64,000 bases of DNA from Comamonas resistens (GCF_030064165.1 NZ_CP125947.1:3782001-3846000), one strand, 5' to 3'; counted from the first letter of the stretch, positions 9,774-21,759 are shown. A program made the numbers and translations. Notes: generated from the sequence alone by a model not told the origin.

Positions 9774-11060
9774 TTACTTGCTGTGCTCTATGGTCTTCAC
9801 ATGCTCGGCCACCTGCGCGGCGGTCACGTCGCCGGGACGGCCCCCCCAGGTCTGGCGCATGTAATTGACCAGGTCAGCCATCTCCTCGTTGCTGAGCTTG
9901 TCGGCATAGGCCGGCATGGTCTGCATGCGCTCGCCCTGGGCCAGATCGCGCTCATGCACGCCTTCGCGGATCACGCGAATCAGGTTGATGGGCGTGGGGA
10001 ACATGGCCGTGGTATTGGTGCTCATGGGCACCGACGAATGCGGCTGGCCCGCGCCCTGCGCACCGTGGCAGCCCGCGCACAGGCCCAGGTAAAGGTTCTC
10101 ACCCTTGACGCTGGTCTGTGCTTCGGCAGCCTTGACCTTGGGCCCCGGCATCTCGCGATTCTGGGTCAGATAGGCCGCCATGGCGCGCACATCGGCTTCC
10201 GGCATGCGCGAGGTGGAATGCTCAAGCACCGAGGACATGCGGAAAGTCATCACCCCTTGCGGCGACAGGCCAGTGCGGAAGAACTTGACCAGATCATCCT
10301 TGGTCCAGCCGCGCTCACTCAAGGCATCGGGAGTCAACGCCGGAGCGTACGAGCCTTCGATGGTGTTACCTTCCAGATAGTGCGAGCCATCCATGGCGAA
10401 CGTAGCCTTGGTGCGCGGGCTGTGGCATTCGGCACAGTGACCCAGCACATCCACCAGATACTTGCCGCGCACCAGCTCGTCCACCGACATGTCGAACTCC
10501 TTGGCAGCGGGGCGATTGAGCGTATTCCACATGGCCACGGCAGGACGGATGTTGAACGGGAAGTTCATCTCGCTGGGCTTGTTGGCGACTTCCACGGCCG
10601 GCTGCTTCATCAGCCACACCCAGAGTGCATCGACATCGGCACGCGTGATCTGGTGGTAGCTGGCATAAGGCATGGCCGGGTACAGGTTCTTGCGCCCCGG
10701 CGCCATGCCGGCGGCCACTGCCCGGTACAGATCGTCGGCCGTCCAGTTACCTATGCCGTGTTCCTTGGAAGGCGAGATATTGGTACCGTAGAGCGTACCC
10801 ATGGGCGTGACCATGGGCACGCCGCCCGCCAGTTCCGCCCCCGTGGTCGGCGAGCTGTGGCAGGCCGCGCAGTCACCCGCACGAAACACCTGCTCGCCGC
10901 GCTTGTACAGTGTGTCGAACTCCTGCGGGCCCAACTTGGCAAAGTCCACCGTGGCTGGCGGGACGTCGCCGCTTGCGCTGCCGTACAGATACATGCCTCC
11001 GGCCACGAGCACACCCAGCACGGCGGCTGCGCCCAGGCCCTTGATCCAGGTCTTAGCCAT
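9774..11060 (-). CDS. Triheme c-type cytochrome subunit of a molybdenum dehydrogenase
   Basis: The 428-residue protein has an uncleaved signal anchor at about residues 8-27 and three heme sites: C64-AAC-H68, C209-AEC-H213 and C328-AGC-H332. This matches the membrane-bound triheme cytochromes (AdhB-like) that take electrons from periplasmic dehydrogenases to ubiquinone or terminal oxidases. Its ATG overlaps the end of the 2Fe-2S subunit gene by 8 bases, so it is the third gene of a translationally coupled operon. It should anchor the complex to the periplasmic face and pass substrate electrons to the respiratory chain. Confidence 0.9.
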   Translation of the reverse strand: MAKTWIKGLGAAAVLGVLVAGGMYLYGSASGDVPPATVDFAKLGPQEFDTLYKRGEQVFRAGDCAACHSSPTTGAELAGGVPMVTPMGTLYGTNISPSKEHGIGNWTADDLYRAVAAGMAPGRKNLYPAMPYASYHQITRADVDALWVWLMKQPAVEVANKPSEMNFPFNIRPAVAMWNTLNRPAAKEFDMSVDELVRGKYLVDVLGHCAECHSPRTKATFAMDGSHYLEGNTIEGSYAPALTPDALSERGWTKDDLVKFFRTGLSPQGVMTFRMSSVLEHSTSRMPEADVRAMAAYLTQNREMPGPKVKAAEAQTSVKGENLYLGLCAGCHGAQGAGQPHSSVPMSTNTTAMFPTPINLIRVIREGVHERDLAQGERMQTMPAYADKLSNEEMADLVNYMRQTWGGRPGDVTAAQVAEHVKTIEHSK

Positions 11061-11622
11061 TGTTGACGACCTCCTTGCTGCGCTTGCCCGTGGTCAGGCC
11101 CGGCGTCTTCAGGATCACGTCGCGCACGGCGTTGTAGTAGCGCACATAGCCGGTGCAGCGGCAGATGTGGGGCTCGAGTTGATCTTCGATGGCTTTTTCC
11201 ACCTCATCGGCGGGCACGGGGTGCTTCTCGAGCTTTTCCATCAGCACGGTGGCCGAGTTCACAAAGCCCGGCGTGCAGTAGCCGCACTGGAAGGAATAGT
11301 GTTCCAGAAAGGCCTTCTGCACAGGCGACGGATGGACCACACCCTTGTCGTCCACCGAGGCGATGCCCTCGACGGTACGAATGGTCTTGCCGTTGAGCCA
11401 GGTCACGCCGGTCACGCAGGCGGGCACGGTCATCGAGCCCTTTTCGGGGTCGTCCACGATGATGGTGCAGGCGCGGCAAACGCCCTGGCCGCAGCCCAGG
11501 CGGGTGCCGTTCATGCCTGCGTATTCCTGCAGGAACTCGATCATCATCAAGTCCTTGGGAACGTCGACGGGGCCTACTTTTTTACGATTGATGGTGGCGG
11601 AGAATTGGATACGGTCCTGCAT
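11053..11622 (-). CDS. 2Fe-2S subunit of a molybdenum hydroxylase (IorA/CoxS-like)
   Basis: The 189-residue protein has the two-cluster layout of molybdenum hydroxylase small subunits: a plant-ferredoxin-like N-terminus with C44-x4-C49-x2-C52 and a fourth cysteine at 69, then the helical domain with FQCGYCTPGF and CRCTGY. It transfers electrons from the molybdenum site to the cytochrome partner. The frame extends upstream into the large-subunit gene, but the ATG at 11622 shares its A with the upstream stop (TGATG), the classic coupled arrangement. It has no export signal; by family knowledge it would be exported bound to the Tat-targeted large subunit. Confidence 0.92.
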   Translation of the reverse strand: MQDRIQFSATINRKKVGPVDVPKDLMMIEFLQEYAGMNGTRLGCGQGVCRACTIIVDDPEKGSMTVPACVTGVTWLNGKTIRTVEGIASVDDKGVVHPSPVQKAFLEHYSFQCGYCTPGFVNSATVLMEKLEKHPVPADEVEKAIEDQLEPHICRCTGYVRYYNAVRDVILKTPGLTTGKRSKEVVNNG

Positions 11623-14429
11623 CACAGTGCCTCTTTGATCTTGTCGGGGGTCACGGGGGTGGCATGGAAGCGCTTGCCCGTGGCGTGGGCGATGGCATTG
11701 ACGCAGGCGGCAACCACCGGAATCATCACCACCTCGGCCATGCCCTTGGGCGGGTCGGTGCGCGACAGCGGCGGCAGCACCACGCCCTCGGCCTTCCACA
11801 CGGCCACTTCGCTGGCGCGCGGCACGTGGTAGCGGTTCAGGCTCCACTGGCCATTGCCAGGGCCGGTCTCATGAAGCGGCAGGTCTTCGTACAGCGCATG
11901 GCCTATGCCCATGACGACACCGCCCTGGATCTGGCCCGAGACCAGTTCGGGCACGATCTGCGTGCCACATTCCAGCCAGGTCTTGTGCGAGAGAAGGTTC
12001 ACCTTGCCCGTGCCCGGGGACACCGACAGCTCCACCATGGTCGCGCAGGGCGCGTAGTACACCGTGCCCGCGTTGTTACGCTGCACCGGTGGGTAGTAGA
12101 CCTTGTCGCGTGCGATAAAGGCATAGCCGCCGGATTTCATCGCGGCCTTCTTGGCCTCACTGGCACCATTACCGTACTGCACGGACAGCGCATCGACCAT
12201 GGCCTGGAACTTCTTGCCATCGACGGTGAAGTCGGCCTTGGCCCAGGCCCAGCGGTTGAAGGCATGCACGCACACGCCGGTCACGATGCCCAGCTCGTGC
12301 GCGCGAGCGGCCAGGCGCTCCAGGCTCAGCGGCTCCAGGCCTTCGGCCACGAGCATGCGGTCGCGCCACTCCAGCATGTCTTCGGTGACGGTGCTGGGCA
12401 GCAGTTGGCCGCCGCCTTCCTTGCTGGACCAGATGGACTGGGCCGCGGGCCACAGGCAGAGCTTGAGCAGCAGCTGCGCGGCCTGCTGCGTGGCGTGGCG
12501 GAAGTAGTAGGCTGAGTTCGAGGCCGACACCGGCGACACCAGGCGCGGCGTCCAGGTCGGGTCTTTGGCGAGCTCGTCTTCCTTGGCCTGGGGCGTGGTG
12601 TAGGGCTCGTCCTTGGTGTGCAGCGGCAGGTTGTCCCAGTGGTTGACCGCGAATTCCACATCGTCCGCCGGGCGGCCCAGGAAGGGCTCGACCGCCACCA
12701 GCTGCGCCGTGGTGCTGCCGGTGCCGATCTCGGTGGTGATATGGCGCATCTTGATGCGGCCCTCTGGCGTGATCTCAAGCTGAGCGATCGAGGCTTCCGC
12801 ACCCGTGCCGAAGTCCTTTTGCACCGCACCGAAGCCTATGCCATAGAGCAGGCCGGGGTTGGCCGCCTCGAAGTCGGCCTTGCGCTTGGCACGCTCGGTC
12901 CACATCGGGTCCTTGGCTGCCATGTCGAGGATTTCACCTATGCGCAGATGGCCCGAGGGCGAGGCGCCCTGGGTGTTCTTCATGCTGCTCTTGAGCACGT
13001 TGCGCTGGCGCAGCTCGATGGCGTCGAGCCCGATTTCCTGGGCGATCTCGTCGACCAGCATCTCGGTATAGGCCATGGACTGCACCGTGCCATAGCCGCG
13101 CATGGAGCCGGCCGTGACGCCGATGGAGGGATGGACCTCGGTCGACAGGTCGCTCTCGGGGAAGTAGTAGATGGACTGCGCCGCCGTCACCGCCACCGTA
13201 CCCACCGAGGGACTGAAGTTGGTCACGCCGCCGCCATCGCCCACCATATGGCAGGTCAGCGCATGGAACTTGCCGTCCTTGTCCACAGAGATCGCGGTCT
13301 CCACGTCGAAGGGGTGACGCTTGAGCGCGAACTGGAAATGCTTCCAGCGGTCCAGCGCCAGCCGCACCGGGCGGCCCTGGGCATACAGCGAGGCCAGCGC
13401 CACGTAGAACGGGAAGGGATGGTGCTCCTTCTGACCGTAGCCCACGGTGTAGGAGCTGATGTAGTCCAGCTTGTTCAGCGGCAGCTTGCTGTCCTTGAGC
13501 ATGTGCATCACATGCTCGGCCGTGCCGTAGGGGGCCTGGCTTGCGGCCACCATATGCAGCGCACCGCTGCCCTGCTCATACCAGGCCAGCCCGTTTTCCA
13601 TCTCCATGGCCATGTGTTCGATGGACTGGCTGTAGTACTTGCGAGCAAAGGCGCGCAGCCCTTCCTTGGGCTGCTTCATCTCGGCCTGGATGCGGGCCGA
13701 CTCGCCCATCAGCGCGCCGAAGGCCGGGTGGCTACGGTCGGGCCAGTGCACGCCTTTTTCATCGAGCTGCGGCCAGATGACGGTGTTCTTCATCGGCGAG
13801 AACTTGTCCTCGCCGTAGGCATCCTCACCCTGTACGCGCACATAGCGCGCGGCCACATAGGGCGCACGCGGCGGCTGGGCGGCCTCGGCGCCGAAACGGA
13901 AGATGGCGTCGTTGAAGCGCAGGCGCTGGTTGGCCACGCGGAACTTCTCGTAGTCATGCCAGATGGCCACGGCCACCGGGTGACCCAGCATGGGCGAAAC
14001 TTGGCCCTTCTTGACGAAGAACTCGCCGTAGAAGCCGGGATCGGGCATGCGCAGTCCGTCGGCGGCGATGGACTCTGCGTCGATCAGCACATCGGGCTGG
14101 TAATCGCTGCCCAGCACCGACAGGTCCAGGCCTTCGTAGATGCGGTCGGCGCGCGGGATATGGATGGTCAGTGCATGCGACTGCTGCTCGGGCCAGCCCT
14201 GCATGTCCCGGGCGCGCAGGTCGATGGCAAAGACCTTCTGCCCGGTGACCTTGGCCAGGCCGTCGCGGCGGTAGTTGAGCGTGTTGCCGCTGATCCAGTG
14301 GGTCTCCTGACCCCCTGCGGGCGTGATCAATTCCGCAAGCGCATCTTTGACCGGGCGCACACTTGCGATCACGCCCATGGCAGCGGCAGCTTTCAGAAAA
14401 CTGCGCCGATTCAAGTCCAGTTTGGACAC
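11622..14429 (-). CDS. Tat-exported molybdopterin subunit of an aldehyde or N-heterocycle dehydrogenase (IorB-like)
   Basis: The 935-residue catalytic subunit belongs to the xanthine oxidase superfamily, close to isoquinoline 1-oxidoreductase IorB and periplasmic aldehyde dehydrogenases. It begins with a twin-arginine signal (NRRSFLKAAAAMGVIAS). Visible motifs are GYGTVQSMAYTEMLVDEIA, IGTGSTTAQ, and near the C-terminus DPPKGMAEV, whose glutamate is the likely catalytic residue. I chose a GTG start at 14429 because AAGGAG stands 9 bases upstream and it leads straight into the Tat signal; an ATG further upstream would add 47 unconvincing residues. It is longer than the 730-780 residues I expect for many relatives. 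Substrate is unknown. Confidence 0.88.
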   Translation of the reverse strand: MSKLDLNRRSFLKAAAAMGVIASVRPVKDALAELITPAGGQETHWISGNTLNYRRDGLAKVTGQKVFAIDLRARDMQGWPEQQSHALTIHIPRADRIYEGLDLSVLGSDYQPDVLIDAESIAADGLRMPDPGFYGEFFVKKGQVSPMLGHPVAVAIWHDYEKFRVANQRLRFNDAIFRFGAEAAQPPRAPYVAARYVRVQGEDAYGEDKFSPMKNTVIWPQLDEKGVHWPDRSHPAFGALMGESARIQAEMKQPKEGLRAFARKYYSQSIEHMAMEMENGLAWYEQGSGALHMVAASQAPYGTAEHVMHMLKDSKLPLNKLDYISSYTVGYGQKEHHPFPFYVALASLYAQGRPVRLALDRWKHFQFALKRHPFDVETAISVDKDGKFHALTCHMVGDGGGVTNFSPSVGTVAVTAAQSIYYFPESDLSTEVHPSIGVTAGSMRGYGTVQSMAYTEMLVDEIAQEIGLDAIELRQRNVLKSSMKNTQGASPSGHLRIGEILDMAAKDPMWTERAKRKADFEAANPGLLYGIGFGAVQKDFGTGAEASIAQLEITPEGRIKMRHITTEIGTGSTTAQLVAVEPFLGRPADDVEFAVNHWDNLPLHTKDEPYTTPQAKEDELAKDPTWTPRLVSPVSASNSAYYFRHATQQAAQLLLKLCLWPAAQSIWSSKEGGGQLLPSTVTEDMLEWRDRMLVAEGLEPLSLERLAARAHELGIVTGVCVHAFNRWAWAKADFTVDGKKFQAMVDALSVQYGNGASEAKKAAMKSGGYAFIARDKVYYPPVQRNNAGTVYYAPCATMVELSVSPGTGKVNLLSHKTWLECGTQIVPELVSGQIQGGVVMGIGHALYEDLPLHETGPGNGQWSLNRYHVPRASEVAVWKAEGVVLPPLSRTDPPKGMAEVVMIPVVAACVNAIAHATGKRFHATPVTPDKIKEAL

Positions 14430-14667
14430 GGTTCCAACTCCTTGCTGCAATGCGCACAGCAACAGCAAGGACTGGCGTGGGCACATCGCTAGATGACTAT
14501 GTATTCCTGAACGTTGTATGCGTCCAAGAGTCAAAAAGCAGGTGATAACGGCTGCAGTTGTTGTCGGCATTCCTGCCCACCTATCGCCAGCCTAGGCCGT
14601 CCGCCACGCTTCGGTCTTTAAAAGACTAAGAGGCGCGGAGTATAGAAACAGTGGCTCGCATGACTGT

Positions 14668-14686
14668 TTGTGACTTTTAATCACAA
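14668..14686. promoter_or_regulatory. Palindrome in the divergent promoter region
   Basis: TTGTGA and TCACAA form a perfect 6-bp inverted repeat around a 7-base AT-rich spacer. It sits in the 512-base AT-richer gap (14430-14941) between the minus-strand molybdenum hydroxylase operon and the plus-strand cytochrome b561 gene. The spacing is one base longer than a canonical CRP site. I saw no gene in this gap. Confidence 0.4.
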
Positions 14687-14941
14687 GTTAATTACTCGGA
14701 AAATTGATATCCATCAACACCAACTTCCGGCATTGGTGCTTGTCAGACAGAGCGAAGCACAGCTTTCTCTCCACGCCGAAACGGCATATGGCCCCTGCAG
14801 AAACCGTCTGTTTGCGGCTCGGGCATTCAGCTTTTTTGAATTGAAACCTCAAACCTGCTGAACCTTTTTGCACTTTCAGCTTCATACACTGCAACCCGTG
14901 CTTCGCTGATCAGGCAAGCCGCCCCAATGATTGCAGTTTCC

Positions 14942-15505
14942 ATGAACTCCGCTTCCTCATCCTCCATCAGCCGGTACGGCTCTACAGCGATTGCCCTGCA
15001 CTGGGTGCTGGCCCTGGCCTTGATCGGTATTTTCGGCTTTGGTCTGTATATGACAGGCCTGCCGTTCTCGCCCGCTCGCCTCAAATACTTCAACTGGCAT
15101 AAATGGGCCGGCATGACGATTCTGATTCTGTCGGTGCTGCGCCTGGTCTGGCGCATCACCCATCGCCCGCCGGAGCTGCCCGAAGCCGTCACCCGCACCA
15201 TGCCCGGCTGGCAACGCATGGCCCACCATGGCGTGCATCATCTGATGTATGCGCTGTTTTTTGCCATCCCTGTCGTGGGCTGGATGTACAGCTCGGCCGC
15301 CGGTTTCCCCATCGTGCTGTTTGGCCAGATCCCCCTGCCAGATCTGGTGGGCAAGAGCCCCGAACTGGCCGAAGCCCTCAAGCCCTGGCATGGCTATCTG
15401 GCCTATGCGCTGGCCGCCCTGGTGGTGATGCATGTCGCTGCCGTCATCAAGCATCAGGTCATTGACCGCGACGGACTCTTGTCTCGAATGATTCCGGGGA
15501 AATAA
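14942..15505 (+). CDS. Cytochrome b561 family membrane protein
   Basis: The 187-residue integral membrane protein has four predicted helices and the heme-ligand histidines of bacterial di-heme b561 proteins: ALHWVLA in helix 1, FNWHKWAG before helix 2, HHGVHHLMY in helix 3 and MHVAAVIKHQV in helix 4. Members shuttle electrons between quinone and periplasmic partners; some act as superoxide:quinone reductases. Two starts five codons apart (14927 and 14942) are possible and neither has a clear ribosome-binding site. It lies upstream of two YceI genes, a common pairing. A family A repeat begins immediately after its stop. Confidence 0.88.
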   Translation: MNSASSSSISRYGSTAIALHWVLALALIGIFGFGLYMTGLPFSPARLKYFNWHKWAGMTILILSVLRLVWRITHRPPELPEAVTRTMPGWQRMAHHGVHHLMYALFFAIPVVGWMYSSAAGFPIVLFGQIPLPDLVGKSPELAEALKPWHGYLAYALAALVVMHVAAVIKHQVIDRDGLLSRMIPGK

Positions 15506-15600
15506 CCCCCCCTGAGCGGCTTTGCCGCTTCCCCCCAAGGGGACAACACCGTCGCTGCGGGGCGGCCCTTGCTCGGTGTTTCTCGCTTGGATCGCGCCAG
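15506..15600 (+). repeat. Dispersed intergenic repeat, family A, copy 2
   Basis: It begins at the base after the cytochrome b561 stop with CCCCCCTGAGCGGCTTTGCC and ends TCTCGCTTGGATCGCGCC. It aligns over its whole length with 2253-2346, with most changes in paired positions such as the GCGGC/GCCGC stem. Confidence 0.8.
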
Positions 15601-15637
15601 TTTTTAAATTTTCTCTGTTCATCACAAGGAGTTTTTG

Positions 15638-16201
15638 ATGAAAGTCCTTTTTTCCTCTGCACTGATCGCCACCGCCCTCATGGGCACTGCCGCCCAGGCT
15701 GCCCAGACCCTGGTGCCCGCGCAAAGCGCCGTCAACTTTGAAGCCAAGCAGATGGGTGTGCCGCTCAAGGGCCAGTTCAAGAAGTTCGACGCCCAGATTG
15801 CCTTCGACGCTGCCAAGCCCGAGAACAGCAAGATCCACTTCACGGTCGACACCGGCAGCGCCACCATGGGCGCCAAGGAAACCGATGCCGAGCTGCCCAA
15901 GGCGGACTGGTTCAACATCGCCAAATTCCCCCAGGCCACTTTTGCCTCCAGCGCCGTCAAGGCTCTGGGCGCAGGCAAGTTCCAGGTGGACGGCACGCTG
16001 ACCATCAAGGGCAATGCACAGAAAGTCAGCCTGCCCGTGACACTGACCCAGTCCGGTGGCACCACCATGGCCACCGGCACCCTGCCGCTCAAGCGCCTGG
16101 CCTTCAAGATCGGCGACGGCGACTGGAAGGACACCTCCATGGTGGCCGACGAGGTCAATGTTCAATTCAAGCTGGCGTTGACCGGCGTCGGCAAGATTTA
16201 A
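15638..16201 (+). CDS. YceI family periplasmic protein, copy 1
   Basis: The 187-residue protein has a cleavable signal peptide (MKVLFSSALIATALMGTAAQA, site near residue 21) and a single YceI domain, a lipocalin-like barrel that binds isoprenoid or quinone-like lipids. Family marks are SAVNFEAKQMGVPLKGQF near the start and LAFKIGDGDWKDTSMVADEV at the end. A TTG just upstream is in frame, but ACAAGGAG places the start at the ATG. It follows cytochrome b561 and precedes a second YceI gene, suggesting a b561-YceI redox module. Confidence 0.9.
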   Translation: MKVLFSSALIATALMGTAAQAAQTLVPAQSAVNFEAKQMGVPLKGQFKKFDAQIAFDAAKPENSKIHFTVDTGSATMGAKETDAELPKADWFNIAKFPQATFASSAVKALGAGKFQVDGTLTIKGNAQKVSLPVTLTQSGGTTMATGTLPLKRLAFKIGDGDWKDTSMVADEVNVQFKLALTGVGKI

Positions 16202-16210
16202 GCGTTTTTC

Positions 16211-16262
16211 GGCTCCAGCGCTTGATGGTCAAGCGCCTGCAGCTCATGTTTTGATAGTTTCA
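16211..16262. repeat. Family B palindromic repeat
   Basis: The core AGCGCTTGATGGTCAAGCGC at 16217-16236 forms a hairpin, followed by a TTTTGATAGTTT-type tail. It lies between the two YceI genes and matches the core of the 22858-22894 copy. Confidence 0.65.
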
Positions 16263-16285
16263 ATCCATCAATAGGAGTTCTCACC

Positions 16286-16861
16286 ATGCGTTCTGCCCTG
16301 TTCGCCCTGGCCGCTGCTTCCGTGCTGGCCTCTGCCGCTCACGCCGCACCTGCCACTTACGCCATCGACCCCACCCACACTTTCGCCACCTTCGAGATCG
16401 ACCATTTCGGCGCCTCGACCAACCGCGCCCGCTTTGACAAGAAGAGCGGCAGCGTGCAGTTCGACAAGGCTGCCAAGACCGGCAAGGTGGAAGTGGCTCT
16501 GGACATGACTTCGGTCAACTCCGGCACCCCCGCCTTCAACAAGCACCTGCAAAGCGCCGACATCTTCAACGTGGAAAAATTCCCTGAAGCCAAGTTTGTC
16601 TCCGACAAGTTCGTCTTCAACGGCGACAAGCTCAAGGAAGTCACCGGCCAGCTGACCTTGCTGGGCAAGACGGCCCCCATCACCATCAAGGCCAACAAGT
16701 TCACCTGCTACGAAAGCCCCATGCTGCAAAAGCGTGAAGTCTGCGGCGGCGACTTCGAAGCCACCATCGACCGCACCCAGTGGGGTCTGGACTACGGCAT
16801 TGCCTACGGCTTCCCCAAGGAAGTGCGTCTGGTGATGCAGATCGAAGCCGTGAAGCAGTAA
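16286..16861 (+). CDS. YceI family periplasmic protein, copy 2
   Basis: The 191-residue protein carries a signal peptide (MRSALFALAAASVLASAAHA, cleavage near residue 20) and a canonical YceI domain: YAIDPTHTFATFEIDHFGAS, a central LDMTSVNSGTPAFNKHLQ segment, and the TQWGLDYGI motif. It is closer to the E. coli YceI type than the upstream copy, so the two are probably diverged paralogues rather than a recent tandem duplication. ATAGGAG precedes the ATG. A strong hairpin terminator follows. Confidence 0.92.
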   Translation: MRSALFALAAASVLASAAHAAPATYAIDPTHTFATFEIDHFGASTNRARFDKKSGSVQFDKAAKTGKVEVALDMTSVNSGTPAFNKHLQSADIFNVEKFPEAKFVSDKFVFNGDKLKEVTGQLTLLGKTAPITIKANKFTCYESPMLQKREVCGGDFEATIDRTQWGLDYGIAYGFPKEVRLVMQIEAVKQ

Positions 16862-16909
16862 TCCGCTCCATAGCTCCTCACGAGCCGGGCTCATTCGAGT
16901 CCGGCCCTG

Positions 16910-16943
16910 GCCCGGTCCGTGAAAGCGGTCCGGGCTTTTTTGC
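16910..16943 (+). terminator. Terminator after the YceI genes
   Basis: GCCCGG and CCGGGC arms, extended by partial pairing around GTGAAAG, are followed by a run of six T, 49 bases past the stop. Confidence 0.75.
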
Positions 16944-17034
16944 ATCTGTGCAATCCCCTTACTCAAAAATTCCCTTTAGGTTAATTAATTACGAATAGTA
17001 GAATTCATAAAAACCTTCCCAAGGAGACAGATTG

Positions 17035-17682
17035 ATGAGCACCGCCCCCACCCCGGTCTATTCCCAGCCTCGTCGCGTTGACCTCAGCGGTCTGCCCCAG
17101 CCCGCGGCCGTGCAGCAGCTGCATCACTATGCCTACAAGGCCAAGGATGCGGAGGAGACCCGCCACTTCTACGAAGACATCCTGGGTCTGCCGCTCTATC
17201 ACATCATCCAGAGCGACTACGTGCCCTCCACGGGCGAGTACTGCCCTTACACCCATTTCTTCTTCCGCCTCAAGGATGGCTCCTTCATCGCCTTCTTTGA
17301 CATCGGTGATGACGAAGCGGCCCTGCCCTCGCCCAACACCCCCATCTGGATCAATCACATCTCTTTCCGCGTCGATACCGTGGAGGAACTGGAGAACACC
17401 AAGGCCCGCCTGCAGGCCTGCGGCGTGGAAGTGCTGGGCGTGACCGACCACCACATCTTCAAGAGCATTTACTTCTTTGACCCCAATGGCATCCGCCTGG
17501 AGCTGACGGCTCAATTGGCCGACGCCGTCCAGATGCAAAAGGAAAGCACTACGGCCCACGCCCGCCTTCAGGAGTGGACGGCGCGCAAAGAACAGTGGCG
17601 CAAGGAGCGTGCCGAAGGCAAGACGGCAACGCCTCTGAAGCCACAATCCAACGACCGCCCGGAATTCGTCCCTGGGAAATAA
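17035..17682 (+). CDS. VOC (glyoxalase/dioxygenase superfamily) protein
   Basis: The 215-residue protein has one vicinal-oxygen-chelate domain over residues 24-165. It contains LHHYAYKAKDAEETRHFYED, then NHISFRV and the closing FFDPNGIRLELTA, whose histidine and glutamate positions match usual metal ligands. The C-terminal 40 residues are a charged helix (WTARKEQWRKERAEGK). AAGGAG lies 8 bases before the ATG, and AT-rich DNA upstream (16975-17010) probably holds its promoter. Substrate cannot be told from sequence; ring-cleaving dioxygenase and lyase functions both occur in the superfamily. Confidence 0.8.
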   Translation: MSTAPTPVYSQPRRVDLSGLPQPAAVQQLHHYAYKAKDAEETRHFYEDILGLPLYHIIQSDYVPSTGEYCPYTHFFFRLKDGSFIAFFDIGDDEAALPSPNTPIWINHISFRVDTVEELENTKARLQACGVEVLGVTDHHIFKSIYFFDPNGIRLELTAQLADAVQMQKESTTAHARLQEWTARKEQWRKERAEGKTATPLKPQSNDRPEFVPGK

Positions 17683-17816
17683 CAGCTCTATCGCTACGTC
17701 TTTAATAGCTGCCAGCTCTTGGTAAATAAGCGCCATCGCCTGAAATAAGACCTACCGCGCTCATCAGCGGATCGGATCGCTAAAATCATTGGCAATCCGT
17801 CCCAATTTCCATGCAG

Positions 17817-17850
17817 ACGGCATCCCTCTTCTGGATGCCGTTTTCATTTT
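17817..17850 (+). terminator. Hairpin with T-rich tail upstream of valS
   Basis: Perfect 9-bp arms ACGGCATCC and GGATGCCGT enclose CTCTTCT and are followed by TTTCATTTTC. It may end transcription from the VOC gene, 135 bases upstream. If valS initiates near the TAAAAT at 17781-17786, it would instead lie inside the valS leader as an attenuator. Confidence 0.5.
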
Positions 17851-17872
17851 CAGAACTCTTTGCCACGCAGCC

Positions 17873-20776
<2,904 letters not shown>

Positions 20777-20800
20777 TCCCTAGTAAACTTTCGCGATCAC

Positions 20801-20826
20801 AAGGCGCAGGCAACTGCGCCTTTTTT
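20801..20826 (+). terminator. Rho-independent terminator after valS
   Basis: AAGGCGCAG and CTGCGCCTT form a perfect 9-bp stem with a GCAA tetraloop and a T-run. Confidence 0.9.
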
Positions 20827-20847
20827 CCATCCAGAAAAGACAAGCAC

Positions 20848-21735
20848 ATGAGCAATCAAACCCGCGTCCGCAAAGCCGTGTTCCCTGTTGCAGGCCTGGG
20901 CACCCGTTTTCTGCCAGCCACCAAGGCTTCACCCAAGGAAATGCTGCCCGTGGTGGACAAGCCGCTGATCCAGTACGCCGTGGAAGAGGCCTATGAGGCC
21001 GGCATCCGCGACATGGTGTTCGTCACCGGCCGCAGCAAGCGAGCCATCGAAGACCATTTCGACACCTCGTACGAACTCGAGAACGAGCTGGAGAATGCCG
21101 GCAAGCAAGCCATGCTGGACCTGGTGCGCAGCGTCAGCCCGGCCGATATGAACTGCCTGTTCGTGCGCCAGCCCCGCTCCCTGGGTCTGGGCCATGCCGT
21201 GCTGTGTGCCGAACCCCTGGTCGGCAACGAACCCTTTGCCGTGATTCTGGCCGACGACCTGATGACCGGTGAGAACGGCGGCCCCGGCGTGATGGCGCAG
21301 ATGACGGCCGCCTTCCAGAAGCAGGGCCGCTCGCTGCTGGCCGTGCAGGAAGTCCCGCTGGATCAAACCAAGCGCTACGGCATCGTCAAGGGCCAGCCCG
21401 CAGGCGGTCCACTGATGCGTATCGACGAGATCGTGGAAAAGCCTGCCCCCGAAAAAGCCCCGTCGCGCATGGGTGTGGCCGGCCGCTATGTGCTGACGCC
21501 AGCCATCTTTGACGAAATCCGCAACCAGCCCAAGGGCGTGGGCGGCGAGATTCAGCTGACCGATGCCATCGAACGGCTGATGCAGCACGAGGCCGTCTAT
21601 GCCTTCCAGTACGCCGGCAAGCGCTACGACTGCGGCAGCAAGGAAGGTTTTTTGGAGGCCACGGTGGAGCTGGCGCTACAGCACCCCGATGTGGGTGACA
21701 GTTTCCGTGACTATCTCAAAAACCTGAGCATCTGA
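20848..21735 (+). CDS. galU: UTP--glucose-1-phosphate uridylyltransferase
   Basis: GalU makes UDP-glucose from UTP and glucose-1-phosphate for polysaccharide and envelope synthesis. The 295-residue protein shows the nucleotide-binding start [19 protein letters not shown] with [16 protein letters not shown], the central ILADDL metal site, and the IVEKP and [10 protein letters not shown] segments. Length and motifs are canonical. The start is the first ATG after the valS terminator. It is monocistronic and ends in a perfect palindrome shared with the convergent TusA-like gene. Confidence 0.96.
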   Translation: MSNQTRVRKAVFPVAGLGTRFLPATKASPKEMLPVVDKPLIQYAVEEAYEAGIRDMVFVTGRSKRAIEDHFDTSYELENELENAGKQAMLDLVRSVSPADMNCLFVRQPRSLGLGHAVLCAEPLVGNEPFAVILADDLMTGENGGPGVMAQMTAAFQKQGRSLLAVQEVPLDQTKRYGIVKGQPAGGPLMRIDEIVEKPAPEKAPSRMGVAGRYVLTPAIFDEIRNQPKGVGGEIQLTDAIERLMQHEAVYAFQYAGKRYDCGSKEGFLEATVELALQHPDVGDSFRDYLKNLSI

Positions 21736-21759
21736 CGCACGCCAGTTGCCAGTCTCCAA

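Noticed and set aside
12618..14492. 624-codon open frame on the plus strand opposite the molybdenum subunit
   Set aside because: Antisense shadow of a gene with full family motifs and a Tat signal.
11622..14570. Upstream ATG at 14570 for the molybdenum subunit
   Set aside because: It puts 47 unrelated residues before the Tat signal, while the GTG at 14429 has a good ribosome-binding site and starts at the signal.
16210..16285. Family B repeat as a Rho-independent terminator between the YceI genes
   Set aside because: The hairpin has no adjacent T-run, and the same core occurs inside hemD, where termination would be lethal.
17683..17872. T-box riboswitch upstream of valS
   Set aside because: The leader is too short and lacks the T-box sequence; T-boxes are not expected in Proteobacteria.
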